Part shown: positions 1 to 9,360 of the stretch, in pieces
Numbering within the stretch: position 1 is the first letter of the stretch
Layout: each line of letters begins with the position of its first letter
Assembly (NCBI GenBank): GCA_963698995.1
Contig: CAVOTD010000004.1
Span: 62,001 to 126,000, forward strand
Length of the DNA: 64,000 nucleotides
DNA from: AP-15 sp963698995
GTDB lineage: Bacteria > Pseudomonadota > Alphaproteobacteria > ATCC43930 > CGMCC-115725
Direction of reading: 5' to 3'
Notes under the pieces: generated by a model
The model's input: the letters and a program-made list of their open reading frames with translations, nothing else
What the model was told of the DNA's origin: nothing
Database searches by the model: none
Position numbers and translations under genes: made by a program

Positions 1-435
1 CGTGCGGTTACGGCCTCCAACGCCAATTGTCGGCGGCTGGGCACGACGGTGTTGTCGTCGCCCCCTCGTTGATTCCGAAGCGGCCGGGCGACCGGATCAA
101 GACCGATCGGCGGGACGCATCTAGTCTGGCGAAGCTGCACCGGGCCGGCGAGCTGACGGCGGTGTGGGTTCCCGATCCGGGGCACGAGGCGATGCGCGAT
201 CTGGTGCGCGCCCGTCTCGACGCGGTGCATGCGCTGCGCCGGGCACGCCAGCAGCTCTCGGGCTTCCTGTTGCGGCAGGGCTGCCATTACCGGCGTCCAG
301 CATGGACCAAGCTGCATCGCCGTTGGCTGGCGGGGCTCAAGTTCGAGCAGGCGGTGCGTCACTGCCGCGATCGCCCGCGAATTGGCCGGCTTCATCTGGG
401 CCATCGCCCGGCGCGTGCCGCCGGCGGCGGGCTGA
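1..435 (+). pseudogene. IS110-family transposase remnant, 5'-truncated by window edge and internally deleted
   Basis: The reading frame is already open at base 3 and encodes the N-terminal DEDD-domain part of an IS110-type transposase, with the family stretch IPKRPGDRIKTDRRDA at about bases 75-120. After about base 360 the frame is lost. A second frame (about 365-435) encodes RELAGFIWAIARRVPP, which resembles the C-terminus of the same family. The catalytic middle, including the conserved Ser region, is missing, so the copy cannot be active. The join looks like an internal deletion plus a frame change. Family assignment is secure; the exact deletion points are not. Confidence 0.8.
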
Positions 436-824
436 ACAGAAGAAACCCGTGATCGCATCCAAGGGAGGCGCCAGCGAACCACCGGACACGCTGCTGCTGG
501 GCAAGGCTGGGGGCGCGGTCGCGGTCAGGAGAACCCTCGCATCCACTATCTGCCGGGTCGCCGATCCGACGCAGGTTTCTAGACCGAGGCAGCTCCGCGA
601 CGCATCAACGGTCATGCGGTTTCGACCCGCGCATCAGAGTATGATCAACCGTCGTCATGACGGCCGTGCCTCCTGCCTTGCCCGGCAGAGCCTGTAGCAA
701 ATGCTTCCAGTGGAGCCACGAATTCACGCGCCTGCATCTTGCAACAGCGGACATGAGAGTGGAGGGTCCGAGCACGATCGCGATGCAGCCCTTTGCCACC
801 GGTGTGACGGCTTGGGTGGCTGAC
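436..824. other. Non-coding tail, probably IS110 3' end, no gene seen
   Basis: No convincing gene is visible on either strand. The first 220 bases read like the region downstream of IS110-type transposases (inference from remembered family sequences), so the IS remnant may extend to roughly base 660. The rest separates it from the end of the binding-protein gene at 825. Confidence 0.4.
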
Positions 825-1709
825 TCAGTCCGGCACACCCTCGACGCGGAAGATCTCCTCTAGCTGCGGGCTCATTGGCAGATCGAGTCGCTCGCCGGTC
901 GGCAGCCGCTGTTGGAACCATTTGTTATAGAGCTGCACCAGCTCGCGGCTTCGCGCGAGGCGACTGAAGGTCCGGTCGACGACGGCGGCGAAGTCCAGGT
1001 CATCCTTGCGGTACATCAGCCCGTAAGGATCGTAGGAGAGATAGTCGCCGACGACATGGAATTGCTCGCCTGATTTCGTCGTTGCGACCAGCCCGTAGAG
1101 AAGGACATCGTCAGTGGCAAAGGCGTCCGCCTTGGCCTCTCGCAGCATCGCGAAGGATTCGGCGTGGTCTTTGGCGATGATGAATTGGATCCCGAGCTTT
1201 TGCTTTTCCGACATCGCCCGCACGGCCGCTTCGTTGGTGGTGCCCGCGGTCACGACCACGGTCTTGCCCTGCAGATCCCGGTAGGAGGCGATATCGGAAG
1301 CGCGTGGCACCAGCAGTTTGGTACCGGCGACAAAGAAGATCGGCGAAAAGGCAACTTCTTTTTTGCGTTCGAAATTGGCCGTCGTCGAGCCGCATTCGAG
1401 GTCGATTTCGCCGGAACGCACCGCGGGAATGCGCGTTTCGGCGGTGACCGGCTGGTATTTGACGGCAAGCTCGATCCCTTCGAGTTCGCTCGATATCTCC
1501 TCGACCACTTGGTTGCACAGATCGACCGAGTACCCGATCGGGTCGCCGGGTTTATTCAGATAGGAGAACGGGATCGAGCTCCGGCGATAGCCGAGCGTCA
1601 CCGTCTTGCCGTCCTTGATTTTCTTCAAGGTCCCGGTCAGCTCCTGGGCCTGCGTGCCGGAGAGTATCAGCAACGGTCCGATCAGCGCTGCGACGAACAG
1701 CGCGCGCAT
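825..1709 (-). CDS. Periplasmic amino-acid/dicarboxylate-binding protein (SBP_bac_3 family)
   Basis: A 294-residue protein of the family-3 solute-binding type that normally feeds polar amino-acid ABC importers of the GltI/AapJ kind. Residues 1-21 form a Sec signal peptide ending near SGTQA, so the product should be periplasmic. The order of lobes is typical: an N-terminal lobe with PFSYLNKPGDPIGYSVDLC, the VRSGEIDLECGSTT ligand-loop region near residue 100, and a C-terminal lobe with the YDPYGLMYRKDD motif. It starts 3 bases after the stop of the DAACS symporter gene and no ABC permease or ATPase lies nearby, so it may serve the symporter or be an orphan. Ligand specificity for glutamate or aspartate is inference. 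Confidence 0.85.
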   Translation of the reverse strand: MRALFVAALIGPLLILSGTQAQELTGTLKKIKDGKTVTLGYRRSSIPFSYLNKPGDPIGYSVDLCNQVVEEISSELEGIELAVKYQPVTAETRIPAVRSGEIDLECGSTTANFERKKEVAFSPIFFVAGTKLLVPRASDIASYRDLQGKTVVVTAGTTNEAAVRAMSEKQKLGIQFIIAKDHAESFAMLREAKADAFATDDVLLYGLVATTKSGEQFHVVGDYLSYDPYGLMYRKDDLDFAAVVDRTFSRLARSRELVQLYNKWFQQRLPTGERLDLPMSPQLEEIFRVEGVPD

Positions 1710-1712
1710 CGC

Positions 1713-2973
1713 TCAAGCCGCCTGCCGCGCCGCGTCACCGACCGGGTATTGGGCCTCACCCTCCCAGCGGCCGATGACCGCTGTCGCCAGGCTGTTGCCG
1801 ATGACGTTGGTCGCGGTGCGCCCCATATCGAGAAACTGGTCGATCCCGATAATCAGCAGTAGGCCCGCTTCGGGCAGGTTGAAGGTCACCAGGGTCGCGG
1901 CGATCACCACGAGCGAGGCGCGGGGCACGCCGGCCATGCCCTTGCTGGTCAGCATCAAAACCAAGAGCATCGTCACCTGCTGCGGGATCGACAGCGGGAT
2001 GTTATAGGCCTGCGAGATGAAGATCACCGCAAAGGTGCAGTACATCATCGAGCCGTCGAGGTTGAACGAGTAGCCCATCGGCAAGACGAAGCTGATGATC
2101 TTCTTGCTGATCGGCAGTTTTTCGAGTTGTGCCATCGTCACCGGGTAGGCGGCCTCGCTGCTCGCCGTGCTGAAGCCCAACAGAAACGGCTCGCGGATCA
2201 GCGAGATCAGCCGGAACACGTTGCGGCCGAGGAACAGAAGCCCGGCGCCGATCAGCACCAGCCACAGGACGCCGAGGCTCAGGTAGAACATGACCAGATA
2301 CTTGCCGTAGGTCACCAGGATGCCGATGCCCTTGCGTCGTCACCGTCGCTGCCATTGCCGCGAAGACTGCGATCGGCGCGAGGGCCATGATGTAGCCGGT
2401 GATCGTCAGGATGATCTGCGAGGTCTCGTCGATGATCCTAATGACCCCGGCCGCCCGCTCGCCAAGCGAAGCCGCCGCGACCCCAAAGAATAGCGAGAAA
2501 ACGACGATCTGCAGGATCTCGTTGTTGGCCATCGCCTCGACCGCGCTCTTCGGCACGAGGTGGGTCACAAAATCCTTTAACGACAGCGACGCCGCGTTAA
2601 GATTGGTTGAAGCGCTCGCATCGGGGAGCGGCAGGTTGAGGTTGTCACCTGGGCGCAGGATGTTGACCATGATCAGGCCGAGCAGCAGCGAGACCAGCGA
2701 GGCGCTGACGAACCACAGCATCGCCTTGCCGCCGATCCGGCCGACTGCCTTGGTGTCGCCCATATGCGCCACCCCGACCACCAGGGTCGTGAAGACCAGC
2801 GGCGCGATGATCATCTTGATCAGGCGCAGGAAGATATCGGTGAACAGCGAGATGTAACCGGCGACGGTTTTCGCGGTCTGCGGATCGGGCCACAGCTGGT
2901 GACAGGCATAGCCGACGGCGATGCCCAGCACCATTCCAATAAAGATGATCATCGTCAGTCGCTGCGAACGCAC
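1713..2973 (-). CDS. DAACS-family dicarboxylate/amino acid:cation symporter (GltP/DctA type), one frameshift
   Basis: A secondary transporter that imports glutamate, aspartate or C4-dicarboxylates with Na+ or H+. The N-terminal part (2973 to about 2338) has the membrane helices and the LIKMIIAPLVFTTLVVGVA motif. The C-terminal part (to 1713) carries the re-entrant serine-rich segment FSTASSEAAYPVT, the helix 7 motif with FSLNLDG-like GYSFNLDGSMMY, and SKGMAGVPRAS. The two parts lie in different frames. One extra base near 2337, within a GGG run, restores a continuous protein of about 419 residues reading QGIGILVTYGKYL across the join, the usual family length. The single shift could be a sequencing error or a young pseudogene. 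It is co-directional with the P450 upstream and the binding protein downstream. Confidence 0.8.
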
Positions 2974-3031
2974 GCTTTACCTCATGTGCCGCTCACGCCA
3001 GAATGCGTCATTTCGGGCCGTAATAAAACCG

Positions 3032-4428
3032 TCATCGCCAGCCGGATAGCGCCATCTGGGACTTCCGCAGGCGAAGTCGAAAGAGGGGAGGGTGGTCGGG
3101 TTGGGTGGTGACGATCGCGATCGGGATGACCGGCTCGGCTCCAACCCGCTCGATGTGAAATGCCTGGATCATGCGGGCCAGGACGAGGGTCGCCTCGCTC
3201 AGCGCGAACTGGGCGCCGATGCACACTCGCGGCCCGATGCCGAAGGGCAGATACGCGAAGCGATCGGGCGCTGGCGCGCCAGGAAGAAATCTCGCCGGCT
3301 CGAAGCTTTCGGGCTCCACCCAAAGCCGGCGGTGCCTGTGCAAGACCCAGGGCGCGATGAACACCACCGCGCGGATGGGGATCTTGACACCGCCGGCGGT
3401 ATCGGGTTGGCGCGCCTGCCGGGCGATGGCGAAGGCTGGCGGATAAAGCCGCAGCGCCTCCTGCACCACGGCCCGCGTGTAGACGAGCCGTGGCAGGACT
3501 TCGGCCGCGCCGTCGGGGCCGAGATCGAGTGCGGCGGCTTCAGCCGCGATCCGTTGCTGCACGGCAGGCGCCGCGGCGACGAGATAAAGCGACCAGAACA
3601 GCGCGAGCGCCGGTTGTCTCGTGACCGGCGGAGATCATCGTCGCCACCTGATCGGCCAGCCCTTCGGCCGAGAAGGTGGCGCCGCTTTCCGGGTCGCGCG
3701 CCGTCGACAACAGATCGAACAAATCGAGCGGCGCAGCCGACGCCGGTCATCCGCCGACGTTCGGCGATGATGTGGCCGATCAGCTCCATCCAGCGCCGCC
3801 GAACCCGCCGCCGCGCCAGGTCGCGCGGGCTGGGGATTGTCAGCGGCAGCAGAAAGTCGAGCACGGTCGGCCGCCCGAGATGCGCCGTATAGCCGGTAAT
3901 CAGATCTCGCAACGCTGGCCGATAGCGCCCCATCGCCAATGAAAACATCGATGTGCCGGCGATTTCCAGCGCGAGAGCCTGCATTTCCGTCAGCAGGTCG
4001 ACTGGCTGGCCTGCAGAAGCGGCGAGTTTGGCGACGGCGGCCTCGGTGGCGCGCGCCACATGAGCCGCCAACAGCGGAATCGTGCGTGGCGCGAAGGCGG
4101 GGGCTACGGTTCTGCGCTGATATTTCCACTCTTCGCTGTCACTGAGCAGCAGGCCGTTGCCGAGCAGCGGGCGCAGCATGCGCATGGTGGCCGCGGTGCG
4201 CCGGTAATTGTCGGGATTCTCGACAAGGATGTGGCGAATGGCGGCGGGCCGACTGAGGATGATCTGCTGACGCCCAAAAAAGCGGCGGACGATCGCCTCC
4301 TCTTCGAAGGCCTCTGGCGGGAACGCCAACAGGGCATTGTCGCGTAACGCCCTGGCAATTTCCCTTCCGGGCACTGTCCGAGACCGCACTGCCGCGCCGG
4401 AAGGGAGTAGAGATGTCGCTTCGCTCAT
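3032..4428 (-). CDS. Cytochrome P450 monooxygenase, two frameshifts
   Basis: A soluble haem-thiolate monooxygenase of about 465 residues. Visible landmarks in order are WKYQRRTVAPAF (C-helix), the oxygen-binding I-helix AGHETT (about 3620-3640), the K-helix ExxR in EALRLYPP (about 3445), and the haem loop FGIGPRVCIG with its cysteine ligand at about 3228. The protein is spread over three frames. Extra single bases near 3740 and near 3613 (after HETT, where the next frame gives ALALFWSLYLVAA) restore it. The gene lies 57 bases downstream of the MFS gene and co-directional with the type III PKS, so a tailoring hydroxylation of the polyketide is a reasonable inference. If the frameshifts are real the gene is dead. 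Confidence 0.85.
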
Positions 4429-4485
4429 ATCGCCAACATCGGATGGTATTCCAAACGGCGCGGCCGCTAGCGCCAGAGCCGAGCT

Positions 4486-6045
4486 TCAAGCCTGGGGGCC
4501 GCTCGACACTTTGGTTCGTGACCGCGCGCTTACGAGCAGCACTAGCAGTGCCACCCCCACCAACCCCCCGACCAGCAGCCATGCGTCGTTGAATGCCGCG
4601 ACGAGCCCAGCTCGCTCAACCAATGGCTGCACCAGAGCGCGCGTCGCATTGTCGACCTCGCCGATCGGCACGCCGGTAAAATGCTCGGTGGGCAAGCCGA
4701 CTAGCCGTGCCGTCGTCGCATCACCTGCCTGGAGACGCGTGACGATTGCCGCTATGTGACTGGGCGTTCGCCGTCCGAGCACGGTGTCGATCAGCGCCAA
4801 ACCAATCGCCCCGCCGAGATTGCGCATCAGGTTGAACAGACCGCTGGCATTTGGAACGTCAGCGGCGTCGAAGCCGCTTAGTGCCAGCGCCGTGCTTGGC
4901 AGCAGGCACAACATGATCGCGCCACCGCGCACGAGTTGCTGCCAGAACAACCCCCAGAAATCGGTCTCGAAAGTCATGAAGCCGTTGCCGATGCAGCCGA
5001 CTGCAAGCAAGGCGTAGCCGGCGGCGATCAGCAGTCGGGTATCGACGCACCGTTCGAGGATTGTGGCGAGCGGTGCCATCGCCAACTGGGCAGCGCCGGT
5101 CACCATCATGATCCCGCCTATTGCCAGTGCATCATAATTTCGGATCAACCCAAGATACACCGGCAACAGGTAGGTAGCACCATAGAGTCCGATGCCGAGG
5201 ACAAAGCTGAAGCAGCAGCCGACCGCGAAATTCCGGTCACGAAACGCATACAGCTCGATCAGTGGCGCCGGGCGGCGTAAAGAGCGCCACATCAAACCAC
5301 CGCCGCACAGAGCGCAAAGCGCTCCCAAAAGAAGTGTTTCAGTGCTGCTCCAACCGCGCTCCGGGCCTTCCTTCAATATCAACTGCAAACTGCCGAGAAA
5401 GACTGCGAGCAGCGGCAGAGCGAGCAGGTCGATCGAGCCGAAGCGCCGCCAATCGGGCCGATCGACATCGACCGCCCAGGCCACCAGCAGCGCGGCGACG
5501 ACCCCCGGCGGCCCATTGATAAGGAACAACCAATGCCAGGAAAAGCGGTCGGTGATGAAGCCGCCGACGCTTGGTCCGAGGGTCGGCGCGAGCATCGCCA
5601 GGACACCGGCGACGAGAGTGGCCCGGGTCCGCCCAGGCCACTGAAACATCAGAAAGATTGCGGAGAAAACCAGGGGGATCAGAGCGCCGCCGAAGAAACC
5701 CTGCACCACCCGAGCCGGGATCAACGACCAAAAGCTGTTGGCGCCGGCGCAGGCGAGGCTGGCGATCGTGAAGCCGCAGGTGCAGACGACGAAGGCCCCG
5801 CGCGTCGACATGACGCGGGTCAACCAGCAAGTCAGCGGGATCGCGATGACTTCGGCTATCAGATAGGCGGTTTGCACCCAGCTCAATTGATCGAGCGCAA
5901 TGCCGAGGCCGGCTTGGATATCGGGAAGAGAGCTCGACACGATCTGAGTGTCGAGGATCGCCAGGAACATGCCGACGCTCATGGCGATGAACCCGACCCA
6001 GGTCTTGGCCCCGACCGCCCCGTGCGATGGTAGGATCAGGGTCAA
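4486..6045 (-). CDS. MFS drug/metabolite efflux transporter, DHA2 (EmrB/QacA) family
   Basis: A 519-residue inner-membrane protein with about 14 hydrophobic segments, the length and topology of the 14-TM DHA2 exporters. The TM1 signature LAILDTQIVSSSLPDIQ matches the family D1 motif. RVVQGFFGG follows, and TM5 has the antiporter motif C in LAPTLGPSVGGFITD. The start at 6045 is a TTG 21 bases after the methyltransferase stop; no strong ribosome binding site is visible, so a later start is possible. No EmrA or outer-membrane partner is adjacent. The setting between PKS tailoring genes suggests export of, or self-protection from, the polyketide lipid. Substrate is not predictable from sequence. 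Confidence 0.85.
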   Translation of the reverse strand: MTLILPSHGAVGAKTWVGFIAMSVGMFLAILDTQIVSSSLPDIQAGLGIALDQLSWVQTAYLIAEVIAIPLTCWLTRVMSTRGAFVVCTCGFTIASLACAGANSFWSLIPARVVQGFFGGALIPLVFSAIFLMFQWPGRTRATLVAGVLAMLAPTLGPSVGGFITDRFSWHWLFLINGPPGVVAALLVAWAVDVDRPDWRRFGSIDLLALPLLAVFLGSLQLILKEGPERGWSSTETLLLGALCALCGGGLMWRSLRRPAPLIELYAFRDRNFAVGCCFSFVLGIGLYGATYLLPVYLGLIRNYDALAIGGIMMVTGAAQLAMAPLATILERCVDTRLLIAAGYALLAVGCIGNGFMTFETDFWGLFWQQLVRGGAIMLCLLPSTALALSGFDAADVPNASGLFNLMRNLGGAIGLALIDTVLGRRTPSHIAAIVTRLQAGDATTARLVGLPTEHFTGVPIGEVDNATRALVQPLVERAGLVAAFNDAWLLVGGLVGVALLVLLVSARSRTKVSSGPQA

Positions 6046-6066
6046 GTCAGGATCTTCGCGGCGCTG

Positions 6067-6567
6067 TCACAGACCCCGGCGGGGGGCGAGAATACGATCT
6101 TCGATCCGGATGCGCCGGGCGATCAGCAGCACGTTGAGGGCTGAGAAAATCGTGGCGATCGCAACCGCTCCGAAGGCGAGCGGCAGGATCGCAACTTCTC
6201 CGATCACCAGCAGGTAATTGGGATGCCGAAAATAGCGGAACGGGCCGGTTCGAACCAGCGGCGCGTCAGGCAGATTGACGAGTCGCGTCGTCCAATAGCC
6301 ACCGAGGCTGAGGATCACCCAGATCCGACCGAGCTGGAGCAGCGCAAAACATCCAATTAAAAACCAATTGGGCGAGGCGATCGCCGGCACGAACATTGCC
6401 AGGCTCAGGAGCCAGCCGGCGTGCAATAGAATAAACAGTGGATAGCCCTCGGCGTCAGCCTCCACGGCACCTTGCCCGCGCAGTCGAGCAGTATTGCGGC
6501 CAGCGTAGGCGAGCTCGAGCAACCGTTGCAATACCACCAGACCGAGCGTCCAGTGTAGCACACTCAC
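6067..6567 (-). CDS. Isoprenylcysteine carboxyl methyltransferase-like membrane O-methyltransferase (BpsB/SrsB type)
   Basis: A small integral-membrane SAM-dependent methyltransferase of the ICMT family. The signature GPFRYFRHPNYLLVIGE sits near residue 120, and about four membrane helices surround it. In Bacillus BpsAB and Streptomyces SrsABC, ICMT-like proteins of this size sit next to a type III PKS and methylate alkylpyrones or alkylresorcinols. The frame opens further upstream, but a GTG at 6567 overlaps the PKS stop codon as GTGA, giving 166 residues and a coupled start; an ATG at 6636 would overlap the PKS gene by 73 bases. The GTG start is preferred. The phenolic-lipid or pyrone substrate is inferred from context. 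Confidence 0.85.
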   Translation of the reverse strand: MSVLHWTLGLVVLQRLLELAYAGRNTARLRGQGAVEADAEGYPLFILLHAGWLLSLAMFVPAIASPNWFLIGCFALLQLGRIWVILSLGGYWTTRLVNLPDAPLVRTGPFRYFRHPNYLLVIGEVAILPLAFGAVAIATIFSALNVLLIARRIRIEDRILAPRRGL

Positions 6568-7634
6568 CGGTTGTCGAGCACAAGAAAGCCTGTCGTAAAG
6601 CCGGGCCCGAGAGCGTTCATTAGCGCGCGCTCCCAATGCGCTCCAGCGGCGCCCGCCTTGCCCAATACGCGGTCGAGCACGAACATCACGGTCGCCGCAG
6701 ACATATTGCCATAGTCGCGCAACACACCGCGTGCTTCGACCAGCGCGCCCTCGGCGAGGCCGAAGGTGTGCTCGAGCGCCGAAAGGACCTTGGCCCCGCC
6801 GGGGTGGCAGACGAAACGATCGATGTCGTCGATCGCGAGGCTGTGACGGGCGAGGAACAGGGAGGCGACATCTTGTAATTTCGCCGTAACGAGAGCCGGG
6901 ATGTCGCGCGAAAAGATTGCCTTTAGGCTCTCGTCGGCGACCTCCCAGCCCATCACGCCGAGACTACGGGGCCAGGTGTGTTCGCCCGAAGCGGCCACCG
7001 CCGGGCCCCCACCATCGGTCGAGAGCAGCGCGGCGGCGGCACCATCGCCGAACAGAGCAGTCGCAACGATATTGCTCTTCGACAAGTCGTCGCGGCGGAA
7101 TGATAGAGCGCACAGTTCGACAACGAGGAACAGCACCGTCTCGCCCGGCGCCACGGCGGCTTGGCCGGCGGCGCGGGCGAGGCCAAGGACACCGCCAGCG
7201 CAGCCCAGCCCAAAAATCGGCAACCGTCGCACCGTGCAGCGCAGCCCCATCCGCTCGATCAGCAATGCGTCGAGGCTCGGCGTCGCGATGCCCGTCGTCG
7301 ACACAACGACGATGCTGTCGATATCGTCCTTGTGCCGGCCGGTCAGGTCGAGCACCCGATGGGTCGCCGCTTCGAGGAGATCGACCGCCGAGTCCAGATA
7401 GATCCGGTTGCGTTCGGGCCAGCCGTGCGGACGGTCGTACCATTCCATCGGTACGCAGGAATATCGTCTCTCGATGCCTGTGTTCATGAACACAGGTAAT
7501 AGACGATCGAGATCGACGGAGCGCCCGAACAAAAGTTTGACGCGCTCGACCACGTCGTTTTGGTCGAGCGGATAAGGTGGAACTGCCGTTGCGAGGCCGA
7601 GAAGACGCGGGACCACAGGCATCGACGTTAACAT
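6564..7634 (-). CDS. Type III polyketide synthase (chalcone/alkylpyrone/alkylresorcinol synthase family)
   Basis: A homodimeric ketosynthase, 356 residues from the ATG at 7634 (an ATG at 7622 is also possible), which condenses an acyl-CoA starter with malonyl-CoA units. The catalytic triad is complete: Cys in FGLGCAGGVLGLARA near residue 145, His in FVCHPGG near 276, and Asn in DYGNMSAATVMFVLDR near 308. The C-terminus GPGFTTGFLVLDNR corresponds to the GPG loop of the family. The gene heads a run of ICMT, MFS and P450 genes. Neighbours suggest a long-chain alkylpyrone or alkylresorcinol product as in the bpsAB and srsABC systems, but starter and ring type cannot be read from the sequence. A divergent ThDP enzyme shares the 123-base upstream region. 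Confidence 0.92.
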   Translation of the reverse strand: MLTSMPVVPRLLGLATAVPPYPLDQNDVVERVKLLFGRSVDLDRLLPVFMNTGIERRYSCVPMEWYDRPHGWPERNRIYLDSAVDLLEAATHRVLDLTGRHKDDIDSIVVVSTTGIATPSLDALLIERMGLRCTVRRLPIFGLGCAGGVLGLARAAGQAAVAPGETVLFLVVELCALSFRRDDLSKSNIVATALFGDGAAAALLSTDGGGPAVAASGEHTWPRSLGVMGWEVADESLKAIFSRDIPALVTAKLQDVASLFLARHSLAIDDIDRFVCHPGGAKVLSALEHTFGLAEGALVEARGVLRDYGNMSAATVMFVLDRVLGKAGAAGAHWERALMNALGPGFTTGFLVLDNR

Positions 7635-7757
7635 ACCTACGAAAGTTAAACTCGCATAGACCTTATGGCGCGAGATGGTGCGGGCGAGGCCCGACGTGAT
7701 GTGATATTCCGGCGATCGGACAGCCGCATGCGGCGACGGCAGGATCGAGGAGGCTTC
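7635..7757. promoter_or_regulatory. Divergent intergenic region between PKS and ThDP enzyme genes
   Basis: The 123 bases between the two divergent start codons must carry both promoters. On the plus strand a clear GGAGG (about 7749-7753) precedes the ATG at 7758. On the minus strand only a weak GTAGGT-like site precedes 7634. No confident -35/-10 pair or operator palindrome was identified. Confidence 0.4.
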
Positions 7758-9302
7758 ATGAACGGGGCGGAAAGCTTGGTGCGCACTTTGGTCGGCGGCG
7801 GCGTCGATGTCTGCTTCGCCAATCCAGGCACCTCGGAAATGCACTTTGTCGCGGCACTCGATCGCGTCGAGGGCATGCGTTGCGTGCTCGGGCTCTTCGA
7901 GGGCGTCGTCACCGGCGCCGCCGACGGCTATGCCCGGATGACGGGCGACCCGGCGGCGACCTTGCTGCATCTCGGCCCCGGCTTGGCCAACGGCCTCGCC
8001 AACATCCACAACGCCAACAAGGCGTCGACGCCGATGGTCAACATCGTCGGCGACCACGCGACCTATCATCGCCGCTACGACGCGCCGTTGACTACCGATA
8101 TCGAGACCGCGGCAAAGCCGTTCTCGCGCTGGGTCAAGACGTCGCCCGACGCGCGCTCGGTGGCGGCCGACGGCGCCGCCGCGATCGCTGCGGCACGGTC
8201 GCCGCCTGGGCAGATCGCCACCCTGATCCTGCCCGCCGATACCGCGTGGAACGACGGCAGTGGCCCGGCGAAGGTGCCACCGGCGGCACCGCCCGCCCAA
8301 GTGTCTGCCGAGGCGGTTGCCGAGGCGGCGCGGGCGTTGCGTTCGGGCGAGCCGTGCCTGCTGCTCGTCACCGGCGACGCGCTGCGCCAGGAGGGGCTCG
8401 ATCTCGCCGGCCGCATCGCCGCCAAGACCGGTGCGAGGCTGATGGCGCAGGGCTCCAACGCGCGCACGCAGCGCGGCCGTGGTCGGGTTTCGGTCGATCG
8501 CATCCCTTACGTCGTCGATCAGGCGGTAAAGGTTCTGGCCGGGCTCAAACACATCATTCTGGTCGGCTCGAAAATGCCGGTGGCCTTCTTCGCCTATCCC
8601 GACAAGCCCAGCCTTTTGGCGCCGCCGGACGCCGTCGGCCACATTCTCGCTCGGCCCGACGAGGATCTGATCGGCGCGCTCGCGGCGCTGGCCGACGAGG
8701 TCGGCGCGCGCTCGACCCCAGCGCCGATCGTCGACGCTCCGCCGTCGCCTCCAGCCGCCGGAGCGATCACGCCGGAAGCGCTCGGCATCTCGCTGGGCGC
8801 GCTCCTGCCCGAAAATGCGATCGTCGTCGACGAAGCAGTGACGACCGGACGCGGCTTTTTTGCGCCGACGCGCTCGGCGCCGCCGCATGATTGGCTATCG
8901 AATATGGGCGGCTCGATCGGCATGGGCATGCCGGTAGCGACCGGCGCCGCGGTGGCGTGCCCGGACCGCAAGGTTATCTGTCTCGAAGGTGACGGCAGCG
9001 GCATGTACACCTTGCAGGCGCTGTGGACGCAGGCGCGCGAGGGACTCGACGTCACGACATTACTGTTCTCGAATCGCAGTTATGCGATTCTGCGCGGCGA
9101 ACTCGCCAATGTCGGCGCCGGTAATCCCGGCCGCAAGGCGCTCGATATGCTCGATCTCAGCCACCCGGACCTCGACTGGGTTGGGCTGGCGCGCGCCATG
9201 GGTGTGCCGGGAGCGCGGGCGACGACGATGGAAGCGTTTAACAACCGCTTGGCCGAGGGGATCGCCACCCCTGGCCCGTTCTTGGTTGAAGTGGTCCTCT
9301 AG
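7758..9302 (+). CDS. ThDP-dependent enzyme of the acetolactate synthase/benzoylformate decarboxylase family
   Basis: A 514-residue thiamine diphosphate enzyme. The N-terminal PYR domain has ANPGTSEMHFVAALD and the cofactor-activating Glu in GLFEGVVTGAADGYARM near residue 47. The central domain includes the GSNART region. The C-terminal PP domain has the Mg-ThDP motif LEGDGSGMYTLQALW followed by FSNRSYAIL near residues 410-440. The ATG at 7758 is chosen because a GGAGG lies just upstream; the open frame runs further but without such a site. It lacks a small regulatory subunit partner, so a true biosynthetic acetolactate synthase is less likely than a 2-oxo-acid decarboxylase or carboligase. 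It is divergent from the PKS operon; a role in supplying or modifying a precursor is speculation. Confidence 0.82.
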   Translation: MNGAESLVRTLVGGGVDVCFANPGTSEMHFVAALDRVEGMRCVLGLFEGVVTGAADGYARMTGDPAATLLHLGPGLANGLANIHNANKASTPMVNIVGDHATYHRRYDAPLTTDIETAAKPFSRWVKTSPDARSVAADGAAAIAAARSPPGQIATLILPADTAWNDGSGPAKVPPAAPPAQVSAEAVAEAARALRSGEPCLLLVTGDALRQEGLDLAGRIAAKTGARLMAQGSNARTQRGRGRVSVDRIPYVVDQAVKVLAGLKHIILVGSKMPVAFFAYPDKPSLLAPPDAVGHILARPDEDLIGALAALADEVGARSTPAPIVDAPPSPPAAGAITPEALGISLGALLPENAIVVDEAVTTGRGFFAPTRSAPPHDWLSNMGGSIGMGMPVATGAAVACPDRKVICLEGDGSGMYTLQALWTQAREGLDVTTLLFSNRSYAILRGELANVGAGNPGRKALDMLDLSHPDLDWVGLARAMGVPGARATTMEAFNNRLAEGIATPGPFLVEVVL

Positions 9303-9351
9303 GTGGCCGGGCTGCCTCTTACCGTCGCGCTCCGCGGGTTTCTCCCTCTCC

Positions 9352-9360
9352 CCGCCCGCG
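9352..9360. repeat. Left copy of 9-bp target-site duplication of the IS4 element (ccgcccgcg)
   Basis: The nonamer immediately outside the left inverted repeat is identical to 11719-11727 immediately outside the right one. A 9-base duplication fits IS4-family transposition. Confidence 0.85.

Noticed and set aside
6568..8888. Long minus-strand open frame continuing upstream of the PKS through the ThDP gene
   Set aside because: It is a frame kept open by high GC opposite a real gene; PKS homology begins only at about 7620.
9303..9351. IS4 and MBL region as part of a composite transposon carrying the metallo-hydrolase
   Set aside because: Only one IS4 copy is present, with its own target duplication; nothing marks the other side of the metallo-hydrolase.
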